28,198 nucleotides of DNA, taken from positions 1 to 28,198 of the forward strand of contig JBGSLW010000159.1 of NCBI GenBank assembly GCA_041740495.1. Reading direction: 5' to 3'. The translations under genes and the position numbers were made by a program. Shown here one piece after another: positions 16,961-25,270 of the stretch (position 1 is its first letter; each line of letters begins with the position of its first letter). The notes under the pieces are model-generated. The model was given only the letters and a program-made list of their open reading frames with translations, was not told where the DNA came from and searched no databases. The DNA is from JANMEB01 sp041740495 (GTDB lineage Bacteria; Planctomycetota; Planctomycetia; Pirellulales; Pirellulaceae).

Positions 16961-17191
16961 TTGGTATCCACACAATTCGTGTACGTCGAGACTGGCTCCG
17001 CGTGGCCCCACAAAGAGGTCGTGCAGTTTTCTTGCTCCATCTTTCCAACATCTCGTTTAACGCCAAGCCGGAGGCGCCGGCTTGGCGTTTGCTGTTCAGC
17101 GCAAAGCCGGCGCCTCCGGCTTGGCGTTAAACGAAGAAATTGAAAAATATTTGGGGGAGGAGGGGGCCAGACCACGATGTGTAGATACCAA
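16961..17191. repeat. inverted-repeat element with long central hairpins
   Basis: Outer ends TTGGTATCCACACA (16961-16974) and the complement of TTGGTATCTACACA (17178-17191) form a 14-bp inverted repeat with one mismatch. The centre holds two GC-rich hairpins: AACGCCAAGCCGG (17059-17071) pairs perfectly with CCGGCTTGGCGTT (17077-17089) across a five-base loop, and this whole block is repeated in inverted form at 17101-17132, giving about 28 bp of larger-scale complementarity (17055-17083 with 17101-17132). It lies in the convergent gap between the AtuA-like small gene and the aldo/keto reductase. It could be a non-autonomous element, and it may serve as a two-way terminator although there is no clean T-run. 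Confidence 0.6.
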
Positions 17192-17295
17192 GGCGCTGGG
17201 GGGAGTGGGCAGGTGTGGGGTCCACGACAGGATTAGGGATAGCCGCTCAATGCACGCGCGTCAGGGGCCCCCGCAGATCGCGCTGACCGCATTCG

Positions 17296-18270
17296 TTAAC
17301 CGGTTGGGGCAGGCGTCGTTCCCCGGCGCCAAGCCGCGTAACCCTCTTCGATTTCCGCGAGCGACGCCGATTCGAGCTTCCAGCCGAGCGCCCCGGCCGT
17401 TTCCGCGATCTGCTCCGGTCGTTTGGCCCCGCACAAGACCGTCGTAATCCCCGACCGGTGCGCACTCCAGTTCACCACGACCTGGGCTACGGATTTGCCC
17501 TGCCGCGCGGCGATTCGGTCCAGGACATCCAGAAACGTTTGGGTGGCGTCCCAATACACCCCGCGGTAGACCTCGTATTTCAACCGGGAATCGCCCGGAT
17601 CAAACGCATGACCACGCCTGAGTTTGCCGGCCAACAGTCCCTTCATCAAGGGCCAGTACGCCGCTACCCCAATTTGCTGCGTTTGGCACCAGGGAACTAT
17701 CTCCTCTTCGATCTGCCGCTGCAGCACGTTGTGTCGCAATTGCACCGCCGCGATCGGACAGACCGCGTGAAACCGCTGGATCTCCGCCAGGGAAGCATTC
17801 GAGACGCCCACCGCCCGAGTCCATCCGTCCCGGACGAATTGGGAGAACGCCAGCGCAATCTCCTCGATCGGCGTCTTCCCGTCGGGCGAATGCAAGTACA
17901 ACAAGTCCACTCGATCGGTCCGCAGGCGGCGCAGACTCGTGGCAACCTGATCCCGGAGCACGCCAGGCCGAGCGTCGTTGATCCGTTCACCTTGGGCGTC
18001 CCAGCTGATTCCGCATTTTGTGGCGATCGACACGTCGCTACGCACGTCGTCAAGGGCGGTCGCCAACAGCTCTTCGCTCTCCCCATGCAGACCATAACAA
18101 TACGCTGTGTCGAAATGGTTGATCCCGCATTCGTACGCCCGGCGAATGGTCGCCAGGCTCGATGGGCGATTGACGTCCAGGGTCGTCATCCCGGCGATCG
18201 GCCAACAGCCCAATGCAATCGGGGTAACCTGCAGATCGGATCGTCCCAGGTTACGGAGCTCCAGCGGCAT
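17296..18270 (-). CDS. aldo/keto reductase
   Basis: 324 residues from ATG 18270, with AAGGA five bases upstream. An (alpha/beta)8-barrel NADP-dependent oxidoreductase with the catalytic tetrad Asp54, Tyr59, Lys85 and His127 (FDTAYCYG, ATKCG, YLHSPD). The C-terminal cofactor region includes NWSAHRSGITTVLCGAKRPEQIAETAGALGW, typical of the AKR group near tas/YghZ-type proteins. It reduces carbonyls to alcohols; the natural substrate is unknown. Its start lies 9 bases after the stop of the TIGR03790-like gene, so both are in one operon, though a functional link between them is not obvious. Confidence 0.92.
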   Translation of the reverse strand: MPLELRNLGRSDLQVTPIALGCWPIAGMTTLDVNRPSSLATIRRAYECGINHFDTAYCYGLHGESEELLATALDDVRSDVSIATKCGISWDAQGERINDARPGVLRDQVATSLRRLRTDRVDLLYLHSPDGKTPIEEIALAFSQFVRDGWTRAVGVSNASLAEIQRFHAVCPIAAVQLRHNVLQRQIEEEIVPWCQTQQIGVAAYWPLMKGLLAGKLRRGHAFDPGDSRLKYEVYRGVYWDATQTFLDVLDRIAARQGKSVAQVVVNWSAHRSGITTVLCGAKRPEQIAETAGALGWKLESASLAEIEEGYAAWRRGTTPAPTG

Positions 18271-18279
18271 GACGTTCCT

Positions 18280-20094
18280 TTACTTCTTGGCGGGTTTTGC
18301 TTTCGCCTTGGGCGGCTTTTCGTCGGAAAGTCGAGTCGGGTCCTTGAGCAAACTGCCGGTGATCTGAACCTCGATCGGCGGGGCCATTCGCGATTCCCCG
18401 GATTCAGAGCGGAAGGCACAGAGAATTCGGCAAGGACCACGTCCCAACCTCGCCGAATCGATCGTCAGTTTCGCCGCGGTTCCGTTCGCATGCGCCAGAT
18501 CACGGCCGTTATGACGGGCGGTCCATTCCCCCGGGACGTCGCTTTGCACGTCGATTTCAATCGATTTGCCCAGGGCAACTTGGGGGCGGACGCACTCCGC
18601 GGAGAATCGCCCTCCCTGGTTGTTGACCACCAACGGAATAACCAGCGACCGCGTGGCAGCGGCGGCGTCGGCCGCGACCGCCACCAATCGCAACTCGTGA
18701 TAACCATCCGCCAATTTTTGCGAATCAAACGGAAGCACATCCTCCAGCTGTTTCGGACCGACGGGCCGATCATCGACGTACGCCTCCACCACGCGAATCG
18801 GCGGTGAATCTTCGCCAGCCCGCAGCCGCAATTGCAACTTCCCTGAGACCTGATGCGGATCGTCCAAGCCGTCGACGTGCAACTGGGGGCTGGCCGCCCA
18901 CGGTCGGCAGAGAGGATCGCCGACAATCAACAACTGCAACGGAGCTTGCACGGAAAGATAAAACGCCTCGGCCAACGTGTACCCCTGTGCGTAGTAGACG
19001 TGCAACAGCGGATGGGGGAATTTCACCTGCAGCGCGAAGGGCTCCACCACAGTCCCGCTGGATCCCGCCGCACCGTACCGCAAAAAGTCCGTCAGTTTGG
19101 TTTGCGACGGCTCGGCCAACATCCCCCCGAAACTGGTGAGATTGTCGCAGATCGCTCCAGGCTGAATCGTGTTGTTCGCCGAGCTCCATTCGTAGTTCGC
19201 GATCCCGATCATGCAGCCGGCGATGGAGGCGCGTTGCGGAAGATGGGTCTCGACGACTTCGGCCTTCAAGCCCATTTGCTGAAGCTGATCGATCGCGATC
19301 TGGAAATTGGGGACGCGGGTTCGACTGCGGACATCTTTGGTGGATGTGAAATAGAACACGCCGGAGGGGCGAGAAAAGTCAGCCGCTACCGACAGCTTCA
19401 GCTGGTGAATCGCCTCTTGCTCGGAATTCGAGTAACCCCAAGTCGTCGCTAAAACCGTCGACAAATAGTATCGTCCCCCTGTCTCGCTGGAGGGCGCCGA
19501 GCGGCCCTCGTTCCAGTGCGATTGCCGATCAAACGGAGAGGCGACGGCCGGATTCGCCGGCTGTTGATAGTAGTGGTTCGCCCGAAAGGACAACAAACGG
19601 CTATCGTCGGCCAACACGGAGTCCGCATAAAAGGTCAGCGAATTGATCGAGGCCCGCGGATAGAACACCTTCTCTTCGCTGATCGGCTCACGAGCGAGGT
19701 GATCTTTTAGAAACACCTCGCGCAACTGGTTGATCATCACGGCCGAAGGAAACCCCGCCGAATACGCGATACAGTCGATCTGTTGCTCCAAGCCGCGCCG
19801 TTCGATTTCTTGGATGATTGGCCGAAGAATCTGATCGCGAAATTCGGGCAAGGTAGTGACTTGTTCGCGGGGGACATTGGTCAAATACACGATGTTGCGG
19901 GCGGGGATTCCACGAAGATGTTGATAATGATTGGCCACCAGCAGTGACGAGGGATCTTCGCTATTGACCACGACCAGCACGTTCTCCGGACCCAGGTGTT
20001 GCGCCGCGGCGATGGAAGGAGCGGCGACGAGTCCCCACCAGCCGCAGCTCAAAATGCCACAGATCCCACGGAGCATCCCGACGATTCGATTCAT
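18280..20094 (-). CDS. TIGR03790-like exported protein
   Basis: 604 residues from ATG 20094. A signal peptide (MLRGICGILSCGWWGLVAAPSIAAAQ, after a short MNRIVG) is followed by the family's opening block (LGPENVLVVVNSEDPSSLLVANHYQHLRGIPARNIVYLTNVP). Later come IDCIAYSAGFPSAV, NEGRSAPSSETGGRYYLSTVL, and the closing CDNLTSFGG ... FLRYGAAGSSGTVVEP ... HPLLHVYYAQGYTLAEAFYLSVQAPLQLLIVGDPLCRPW, whose arrangement recalls the C25/caspase-like peptidase fold. I do not see a clear catalytic His-Cys pair, so peptidase activity is doubtful. The last 170 residues are beta-rich Ig-like domains, ending in a Lys/Pro tail (KPPKAKAKPAKK). Function is unknown; it is common in planctomycetes. The aldo/keto reductase follows 9 bases downstream. 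Confidence 0.85.
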   Translation of the reverse strand: MNRIVGMLRGICGILSCGWWGLVAAPSIAAAQHLGPENVLVVVNSEDPSSLLVANHYQHLRGIPARNIVYLTNVPREQVTTLPEFRDQILRPIIQEIERRGLEQQIDCIAYSAGFPSAVMINQLREVFLKDHLAREPISEEKVFYPRASINSLTFYADSVLADDSRLLSFRANHYYQQPANPAVASPFDRQSHWNEGRSAPSSETGGRYYLSTVLATTWGYSNSEQEAIHQLKLSVAADFSRPSGVFYFTSTKDVRSRTRVPNFQIAIDQLQQMGLKAEVVETHLPQRASIAGCMIGIANYEWSSANNTIQPGAICDNLTSFGGMLAEPSQTKLTDFLRYGAAGSSGTVVEPFALQVKFPHPLLHVYYAQGYTLAEAFYLSVQAPLQLLIVGDPLCRPWAASPQLHVDGLDDPHQVSGKLQLRLRAGEDSPPIRVVEAYVDDRPVGPKQLEDVLPFDSQKLADGYHELRLVAVAADAAAATRSLVIPLVVNNQGGRFSAECVRPQVALGKSIEIDVQSDVPGEWTARHNGRDLAHANGTAAKLTIDSARLGRGPCRILCAFRSESGESRMAPPIEVQITGSLLKDPTRLSDEKPPKAKAKPAKK

Positions 20095-20183
20095 TGGATT
20101 TTCGGCCCTTTCGGAATGGAAAACTCACTGTATCGTAACGGACGCGGAGAGGTGTTTTGGTCGTTTCCATCCGGCAAAACAGC

Positions 20184-20223
20184 CGTTTTTTGGCGTGTTT
20201 TCTCGGATTTTTCGCAAAAAACG
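20184..20223. repeat. imperfect inverted repeat in the divergent HU/TIGR03790 gap
   Basis: CGTTTTTTGGCG (20184-20195) and CGCAAAAAACG (20213-20223) can pair around a 17-base loop. The surroundings have several T- and A-runs. It lies between divergent genes, so a promoter-curvature or regulator role is more likely than termination, but nothing proves it. Confidence 0.4.
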
Positions 20224-20360
20224 CCGGAAATCGCCCAAAAAGCCCCGTTTTTCGCGACATATCCGCTTGTCTTCAGGGGATTCTGAAGTTTAATCTTGAC
20301 CCATACCGTTGTGCGGATTCAACCTCATCGCTCCTGAAACACGAACCCTTGGAGGACCGG

Positions 20361-20681
20361 ATGGCAAAAACTAAAGAAGCGCAGAAGGCACCGTCAAAAA
20401 CGCAGGTCATCAGCAATATCGCCGAACGGACGGGCTTCAGCAAGAAAGACGTGCAGTCTTTCTTCCAGGCCCTTTCGGAAGAAATCGAGAAATCGATCAG
20501 CAAAAAAGGTCCAGGGACCTTCGTGATTCCCGGGTTGTGCAAAGTGGTTCGCAAGTCCATCCCGGCTCGGCCTGCTGAGCGAAAGATGGTGTTGGGCCAG
20601 ATGCGCGATCTGCCGGCCAAACCCTCCCGGACCACTGTGAAAGTCCGTCCGTTGAAGGCGCTCAAGGAAATGGCAGGCTAA
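20361..20681 (+). CDS. HU-family DNA-binding protein (divergent)
   Basis: 106 residues from ATG 20361, with a strong GGAGG six bases upstream. The N-terminal half is clearly HU/IHF-like: KTQVISNIAERTGFSKKDVQSFFQALSEEIEKSISKKGPGTFVIPGLCKVVRKSIPARPA. In place of the usual GRNP arm tip it has RPAERKMVLGQMRDLPAKPSRTTVKVRPLKALKEM, so the beta-arm differs from E. coli HU. A Lys-rich N-terminus (AKTKEAQKAPSKT) precedes the fold. It should be a homodimeric nucleoid protein that bends DNA. It is transcribed alone: a perfect terminator follows. TTGTCT (20267) and TAATCT (20291) with an 18-base spacer form a possible promoter. Confidence 0.92.
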   Translation: MAKTKEAQKAPSKTQVISNIAERTGFSKKDVQSFFQALSEEIEKSISKKGPGTFVIPGLCKVVRKSIPARPAERKMVLGQMRDLPAKPSRTTVKVRPLKALKEMAG

Positions 20682-20709
20682 GCCACCCTCGCCCGAACAC
20701 CGTAGAACC

Positions 20710-20739
20710 AACCCGCCGATTCGTCGGCGGGTTTTTTTT
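20710..20739 (+). terminator. intrinsic terminator of the HU gene
   Basis: AACCCGCCGA (20710-20719), loop TTCG, TCGGCGGGTT (20724-20733): a perfect 10-bp stem with a stable UUCG-type loop, followed by a T-run to 20739. It lies 29 bases after the HU stop and just before the convergent small membrane protein gene. Confidence 0.95.
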
Positions 20740-20755
20740 CGCCTGGTAGCGGTCC

Positions 20756-21025
20756 CTAGGACTTGCGATCCAGCGGGGGGTCCAAGTCGCTGTAATACTC
20801 GGCACGATCACTGATCGCGTCGTACAGCCAAAACTCGATCACGATCAACGCGATCGGTGCGAAAAATTGGAGGACTTGAGCCGCCTTCCCATTCAACGCC
20901 CGCAGCCCAGAAAAATCGAGCACCGCTCGCACGACTTCGAAATTCACGATCAAGAGCACCGTGCAAACGATGCCCAGCCAGATCGCGTAGAAACATCCGA
21001 GCGGAGAATGGGTGGAACGACTCAT
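20756..21025 (-). CDS. small two-helix membrane protein
   Basis: 89 residues from ATG 21025 (MSRSTHSPLGCFYAIWLG). Two hydrophobic segments, about residues 10-32 (CFYAIWLGIVCTVLLIVNFEVV) and 55-77 (VLQFFAPIALIVIEFWLYDAI), predict two membrane helices; the C-terminal tail is acidic then basic (SDLDPPLDRKS). A weak AGG site lies six bases upstream; the TTG at 21058 is less likely. I do not recognise a family. The downstream strong terminator of the HU gene is on the opposite strand. It may be transcribed with the DUF2237 gene 73 bases upstream. Confidence 0.65.
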   Translation of the reverse strand: MSRSTHSPLGCFYAIWLGIVCTVLLIVNFEVVRAVLDFSGLRALNGKAAQVLQFFAPIALIVIEFWLYDAISDRAEYYSDLDPPLDRKS

Positions 21026-21070
21026 GGCGCCTGTCGAGCTTGGTTGACCCAGTTGCAAATGGAATACGAT

Positions 21071-21108
21071 GGCGGCGAATTAGTCTCGCGGCGGCGAATT
21101 AGTCTCGC
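21071..21108. repeat. 19-bp tandem duplication that duplicates a stop codon
   Basis: GGCGGCGAATTAGTCTCGC occurs exactly twice in tandem (21071-21089 and 21090-21108), followed by GGCGGC. The second copy contains the TAA stop of the DUF2237 gene, so the duplication lies across the 3' end of that gene. It probably arose by slippage. Confidence 0.9.
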
Positions 21109-21467
21109 GGCGGCAAGGCGTGCGCCTTGAGCTGCTCCAAGTCGACGAACTCAAGTGCCAACAAATGGGTCGCCTCCAACACGACCGGCGGCGCAACACC
21201 GGCCTCGAATGCCTCGCGCCATCGCGACACGCATAGGCACCAACGATCGCCCGGAACCAGACCTGGAAAGTCCAAGTCCTCGTTGGGGGTCGACAGGTCG
21301 TTTCCCTGCCTGCGACTGAACTCGAGAAACTCGGCCGTCATCTCGGCGCAAACCACATGCACCCCATCGTCCCCAGCCCCGGTATGGCAGAACCCATCCC
21401 GAAAAAAGCCGGTCCGTGGTGAATAACAGCAGACTTCCAAATCCGTTCCCAAGACGTTCTTGGCCAT
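21099..21467 (-). CDS. DUF2237 family protein
   Basis: 122 residues from ATG 21467. The sequence MAKNVLGTDLEVCCYSPRTGFFRDGFCHTGAGDDGVHVVCAEMTAEFLEFSRRQGNDLSTP follows the DUF2237 pattern (NVLG, CTGFYRDGCC-like, DxGxHxVCAxMTxEFLxFSxxxGNDLxTP), and PGDRWCLCVSRWREAFEAGVAPPVVLEATH is the conserved second half. It is cytoplasmic and the biochemical role is unknown; conserved Cys pairs may bind metal. No strong ribosome site is visible. Confidence 0.92.
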   Translation of the reverse strand: MAKNVLGTDLEVCCYSPRTGFFRDGFCHTGAGDDGVHVVCAEMTAEFLEFSRRQGNDLSTPNEDLDFPGLVPGDRWCLCVSRWREAFEAGVAPPVVLEATHLLALEFVDLEQLKAHALPPRD

Positions 21468-21639
21468 GCCGTTCGCCGTGCAACAGGTTGCCGTTCCAAA
21501 TTACGCTGTCCCAAATTGAGCCGCGGGGACATTCGCCCTGGCCGCTTTGATCGCGGCAAGGCGCCGACTCCCGCCGCCAGGTTGTGGCCGACATTCTAAG
21601 CGCTACGACTGCGGCAGGGAATGGACCGGGGGGCTGCGC

Positions 21640-22542
21640 CTATCCGACTCGTTCGTGGCGGGCTTCATATTTTCCTTGGGCCAACGCCGATCGAATCCAA
21701 TGCGACATCCAGTGCGGGGAGGAGGTGACGGGGAACTTCAATCCGAACAACAATTTGTGGGCGAGTGCCTCGACGCGGAGGGCGGGCGTCCGCTTCGCGT
21801 GCCCTCCATCGGTGCGTGAGATCCGTTTGCCTTGGCCGACAAAGTACCGGTAAACATAGGAAAGGGTCGCCCGGTTGGTCGGAATCAAGTGGTCGACGGC
21901 CGCTTGAGGAACCCATTGCCCTCGGTACCCCGCCTGGAGGACGCGGCGCATCATTTCCAATTCATCGTCACCGGTGACGTCGAGCCCCCGCCGCCCCAAC
22001 TTGACGTCGTAGGGAAATTGTTTTTGAACGTCGGTGCGAATCGCAAAGTTGGCTCCGTAGGGGAGTCGATCGGGCGCCAACGCGATCGCCTTCTTCCCTA
22101 AGTCCCGCGTGGCGAAACACCCCTGCAGCGTCGACCAATTTTCCGCCACCCATTTGGGAACCTGGTCCGCAAACTTGGGGCGGATCGGCCCCCCCCAGAA
22201 TGCATTGCCGGGATCCGCCAGCACCGCCTGGTGATAATGAACCAGCCAGTCGCGGGAGACCTCCACATCGTCATCGGTCCAGACCAGCACATCGCTGTGA
22301 CAGTTCTTCAGCGCCCGATTGCGCGCGTAACAATGCCCTTGCTGAGGTTCGCTGTACGTCTTGAGCGGCAACTTGGCCGACCATTGCCGACATACCTCGG
22401 CCGTCCCATCGTTGCAATTATTCTCAACGACGACGACCTCCCAATCGGAATCGGGAGGGACCTTCAGACGGGTCAGCGAATCCAACGTTCGCTGCAACGA
22501 TTCAGCTCGATTCCATGTGCAGATGGCTACGCTGAACTTCAT
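21640..22542 (-). CDS. family 2 glycosyltransferase
   Basis: 300 residues from ATG 22542. GT-A fold transferase: MKFSVAICTWNRAESLQRTLDSL, then VVVVENNCNDGTAEV, ARNRALKN and the metal/nucleotide-sugar site WTDDDVEVS (DDD near residues 90-92). A later GDDELEMMRRVLQAGYRGQWVPQAAVDHLIP holds the acceptor/catalytic acidic residues. It probably transfers a sugar at the cytoplasmic face. It is the last gene of the polysaccharide region, separated by 103 bases from the rRNA methyltransferase gene. Donor and acceptor sugars cannot be told. Confidence 0.92.
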   Translation of the reverse strand: MKFSVAICTWNRAESLQRTLDSLTRLKVPPDSDWEVVVVENNCNDGTAEVCRQWSAKLPLKTYSEPQQGHCYARNRALKNCHSDVLVWTDDDVEVSRDWLVHYHQAVLADPGNAFWGGPIRPKFADQVPKWVAENWSTLQGCFATRDLGKKAIALAPDRLPYGANFAIRTDVQKQFPYDVKLGRRGLDVTGDDELEMMRRVLQAGYRGQWVPQAAVDHLIPTNRATLSYVYRYFVGQGKRISRTDGGHAKRTPALRVEALAHKLLFGLKFPVTSSPHWMSHWIRSALAQGKYEARHERVG

Positions 22543-22645
22543 GGAGAGTCACCGCCGGACAAGGCCGTTTGAACACAACTTCATCCCCCTCGTGCGCCCG
22601 CAACGAGCGACGATGCCTGCTCTCTCCAGTTCCTCTTCCTCCGCT

Positions 22646-23863
22646 CTAGCCTACACGACAAACGAAACACTTCAAATAGTCGGTTTCCGGGCAACTGATA
22701 CTGACCGGATGATCCGGCGCCGCACCGCGCTGCTCCAGGACTTGCAGGCCCCGGCCCGTTTTTTGGGAAACCCCACTCAAAATGTGCCGAAAATCCTCGC
22801 GCGATACCAAACCGGAACAACTGCAAGTGACCAGGATACCACCCGGTTCTACGCACTCGACCGCCAGGCGGTTCAAGCGGTGATAGGCCCGCATCCCACT
22901 GGATAAAGCCCGTCGATTTCCCGCAAATTTGGGGGGATCCAACACCACCATTCCAAACTTGCGCTGCGTCGTGCAACATCGCTCCAGGTAGTCAAAGCAG
23001 TCCGCGACTTCGAATTCGACCGCCGACAAACCATTCTCCGCGGCATTCTCCCGGGCTTGGACGACCGCCCGCTCACTCGAATCAACCCCCACCACACGAG
23101 TCGGCTGGCCCAAGGCCGCCAGCGTCAAGGCAAATCCGCCTGTATAACAGCACACATCCAACACGTCGCGCCCGTTTGCCCATGCGGCGGCGATCCGCCG
23201 GTTGTCCCGTTGGTCCAGGTAGTACCCCGTCTTTTGCGCGCCGCCGAAATCGATCCGAAATCGCACCCCGTGCTGCTCGATCACCACCGGCTCGCTCGGC
23301 GGCGTTCCGTAGACGCACTGATCGGTGGACGTCAAGCCTTCCGCGGCCGCCACCTTGGGATCGATTCGGATCGAAATCGACTGCGGGGCCAACGCTTGCA
23401 CCAAACGCTCGAGTATCCACGGAAGGCGCAGTTCCATGGCTTTGGCGGTCAGCTGGACGACCAGGTGCCCCCCGAACTTGTCGACGATCAATCCGCTCAG
23501 GTAATCCCCTTCGCTGAAGACCAGTCGAGCTGCCGACGGTTGACCCAACAAATCCAACTGCCGTCGCAGATCGAGCGCCGCAGCCAGGCGCGTCGCGAAA
23601 AACGAATCGTCCAAGGCGACTTCCGGGTTCCAACTATACAACCGCACGCGAATACGGCTGACCGGGTTATAAATTCCCCGCGCCACAAACCGCCCGCCAG
23701 CGGAGACCAGGTCCACCGTCTCGCCGACCTCGATCGGTTCCGTGGGGATTTGCAGCGATCGATCGAGCACCCAGGGATGCCGAGCCAAAAAGGTCCCCAG
23801 CTTCGCGCCGTGTAAGGTGAGCGCCTTGGGAGTTGCCGTTGTTGAGTTTTGTTCCGGTTCCAC
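22646..23863 (-). CDS. class I SAM-dependent rRNA methyltransferase (RlmI-type, PUA domain)
   Basis: 405 residues from GTG 23863, with AGGTGA seven bases upstream that overlaps the stop codon of the glycosyltransferase gene (TAG at 23874-23876). An N-terminal PUA-like RNA-binding domain (LGTFLARHPWVLDRSLQ ... VDLVSAGGRFVARGIYNP) precedes an EEHEE-type middle domain and a Rossmann methyltransferase: QKTGYYLDQRDNR (210-222), DVCCYTGGF (236-244), VVLDPPKF (307-313) and TCSCSG (346-351), the last holding the catalytic Cys of m5C-type enzymes. RlmI of E. coli makes m5C1962 in 23S rRNA; the same family includes other specificities, so the exact target is not assigned. Its place between two glycosyltransferases is unexpected. 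Confidence 0.93.
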   Translation of the reverse strand: MEPEQNSTTATPKALTLHGAKLGTFLARHPWVLDRSLQIPTEPIEVGETVDLVSAGGRFVARGIYNPVSRIRVRLYSWNPEVALDDSFFATRLAAALDLRRQLDLLGQPSAARLVFSEGDYLSGLIVDKFGGHLVVQLTAKAMELRLPWILERLVQALAPQSISIRIDPKVAAAEGLTSTDQCVYGTPPSEPVVIEQHGVRFRIDFGGAQKTGYYLDQRDNRRIAAAWANGRDVLDVCCYTGGFALTLAALGQPTRVVGVDSSERAVVQARENAAENGLSAVEFEVADCFDYLERCCTTQRKFGMVVLDPPKFAGNRRALSSGMRAYHRLNRLAVECVEPGGILVTCSCSGLVSREDFRHILSGVSQKTGRGLQVLEQRGAAPDHPVSISCPETDYLKCFVCRVG

Positions 23864-23873
23864 GTCGGTTCAC

Positions 23874-25028
23874 CTATTCTTGAGGTATTTGCAGGAGTTT
23901 CGCGGCGAATTCTGCGACGGGATTTGCACTGAAGCGCTGGCGGATGTGCTCCCCAGCTCGCTCGCCCATTCGCTGCCAATCGCCCCGGGCAGCCCAAGCA
24001 CGCTCCAACGCGTCGTCCAACATTTCCAGAGTCGCCACCGGTGCAATGAATCCGGATTCGCCTTCGTCGATTAATTCGCGATTGCGTCCGATATCCGTGG
24101 CCACCACCATTCGATGGCAATGCATCGCCTCGACCACCACCAGCGGGGCGCCCTCGTAGCGCGAGGGGAGCACCAGCCCATGGTTCTGCGACCAGATCTG
24201 CTGCACGTCACCCACGAATCCGTGACAATGAAGCTGGGACTCCAAGCCAAACAGCTGGATCAACTCGTCCAGCTGCCGGCGGTTTCCCTGATCGTGGCCG
24301 TAGAAATGGATCGACAGCGGGCGCTGCCGCCATTTGTCCTGGTGCATCACATCCACCAGCACATCTTGCCCCTTGGATTGAAAGTGGATTCGGCCGACAC
24401 AAGCCAGTCGCAATCCTTCGTCGGTTGCAGGCCAGGGCGCCGGCTCCGCCCGAGCGTGAAACGGATTGGCAACGATTTCGGCATTCGGCAGGAGCACCGC
24501 CAGATTCCGTTCGACCTTGCGTTGGTTCTCCGCCGAAACAAAGTACACTCGTTGGGCGCCCAAATACCAACTACGGTAGTCGTCGATCCGATCCCCGTGG
24601 ATGAAGAAGGCTGTGCTAGCGCACTGGACGTTGATCGCGTACGGGATTCCCAAATCCTGACAATGCCGGGCGACGTAAATTGGATCGGGGTGATAGCCGA
24701 TCGTGATCAACACCGCGTCGGGGCGTTCGGCCAACAGCCAATCGCGACCATCGGCGTTGCGCGGCCGCGTCGGCAGTGATTTTCGGTTGACCAACTGCCG
24801 TAGCTCGTGCGATTTGCGTTGCCAAAACCCGGGAGGCTGTTCGCGCAGGCAGAGACGTGCCCCTTCCTCTTGCAGCTTGCCCAACTGAAACGAGAGTTTA
24901 GGCCACCACTTGTAGTTCACGGCCAGCTGGTGCCCGCCAGCCCGCAACTGTCGCGCCGCGCGGTACCACAGCTCCTCGCTCCCCCCCCAGGGCATTCCGG
25001 TCATGCACGAATAGAAACCGAATTTCAT
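23874..25028 (-). CDS. family 4 glycosyltransferase (GT-B)
   Basis: 384 residues from ATG 25028 (MKFGFYSCMTGMPWGGSEELWYRAARQL), whose GGSE loop is the glycine-rich start of GT-B transferases. The longer frame to 25124 lacks support. The C-terminal donor domain shows LACVGRIHFQSKGQDVLVDV, LHCHGFVGDVQQIWSQNHGLVLPSRYEGAPLVVVEAMHCHRMVVATDIGRNRELI with the E-x7-E motif (EGAPLVVVE), and a closing Ala-rich helix. It likely adds a sugar from a nucleotide-sugar donor during surface glycan synthesis. The product's stop overlaps the ribosome site of the methyltransferase gene, so the two are translationally linked. Confidence 0.92.
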   Translation of the reverse strand: MKFGFYSCMTGMPWGGSEELWYRAARQLRAGGHQLAVNYKWWPKLSFQLGKLQEEGARLCLREQPPGFWQRKSHELRQLVNRKSLPTRPRNADGRDWLLAERPDAVLITIGYHPDPIYVARHCQDLGIPYAINVQCASTAFFIHGDRIDDYRSWYLGAQRVYFVSAENQRKVERNLAVLLPNAEIVANPFHARAEPAPWPATDEGLRLACVGRIHFQSKGQDVLVDVMHQDKWRQRPLSIHFYGHDQGNRRQLDELIQLFGLESQLHCHGFVGDVQQIWSQNHGLVLPSRYEGAPLVVVEAMHCHRMVVATDIGRNRELIDEGESGFIAPVATLEMLDDALERAWAARGDWQRMGERAGEHIRQRFSANPVAEFAAKLLQIPQE

Positions 25029-25270
25029 GAATGGTGAATTTCCCCGAAGTCGTCGTGAACGCCCGGGAAAAACAGAAACCCGCGCCGTCGGCAAAACGGC
25101 CGGTAACCGAGTGTTCGTTGACACGCAATGCTCTTCTCAAGCTTGGCAGCCTTATGCATCGTACCGCAGGCTCCGCCAGCGCCGCAATGTATCCGTGGTG
25201 GGAGCTGCATCCTCATACTGCCGCGGATGATGGGAGGCAGAGCAAGCCCATTGCCTTCTGGGCCCATTCG

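Noticed and set aside
17458..18807. 449-codon plus-strand frame across the aldo/keto reductase and TIGR03790-like genes
   Set aside because: Spans two well-supported genes in antisense and lacks motifs.
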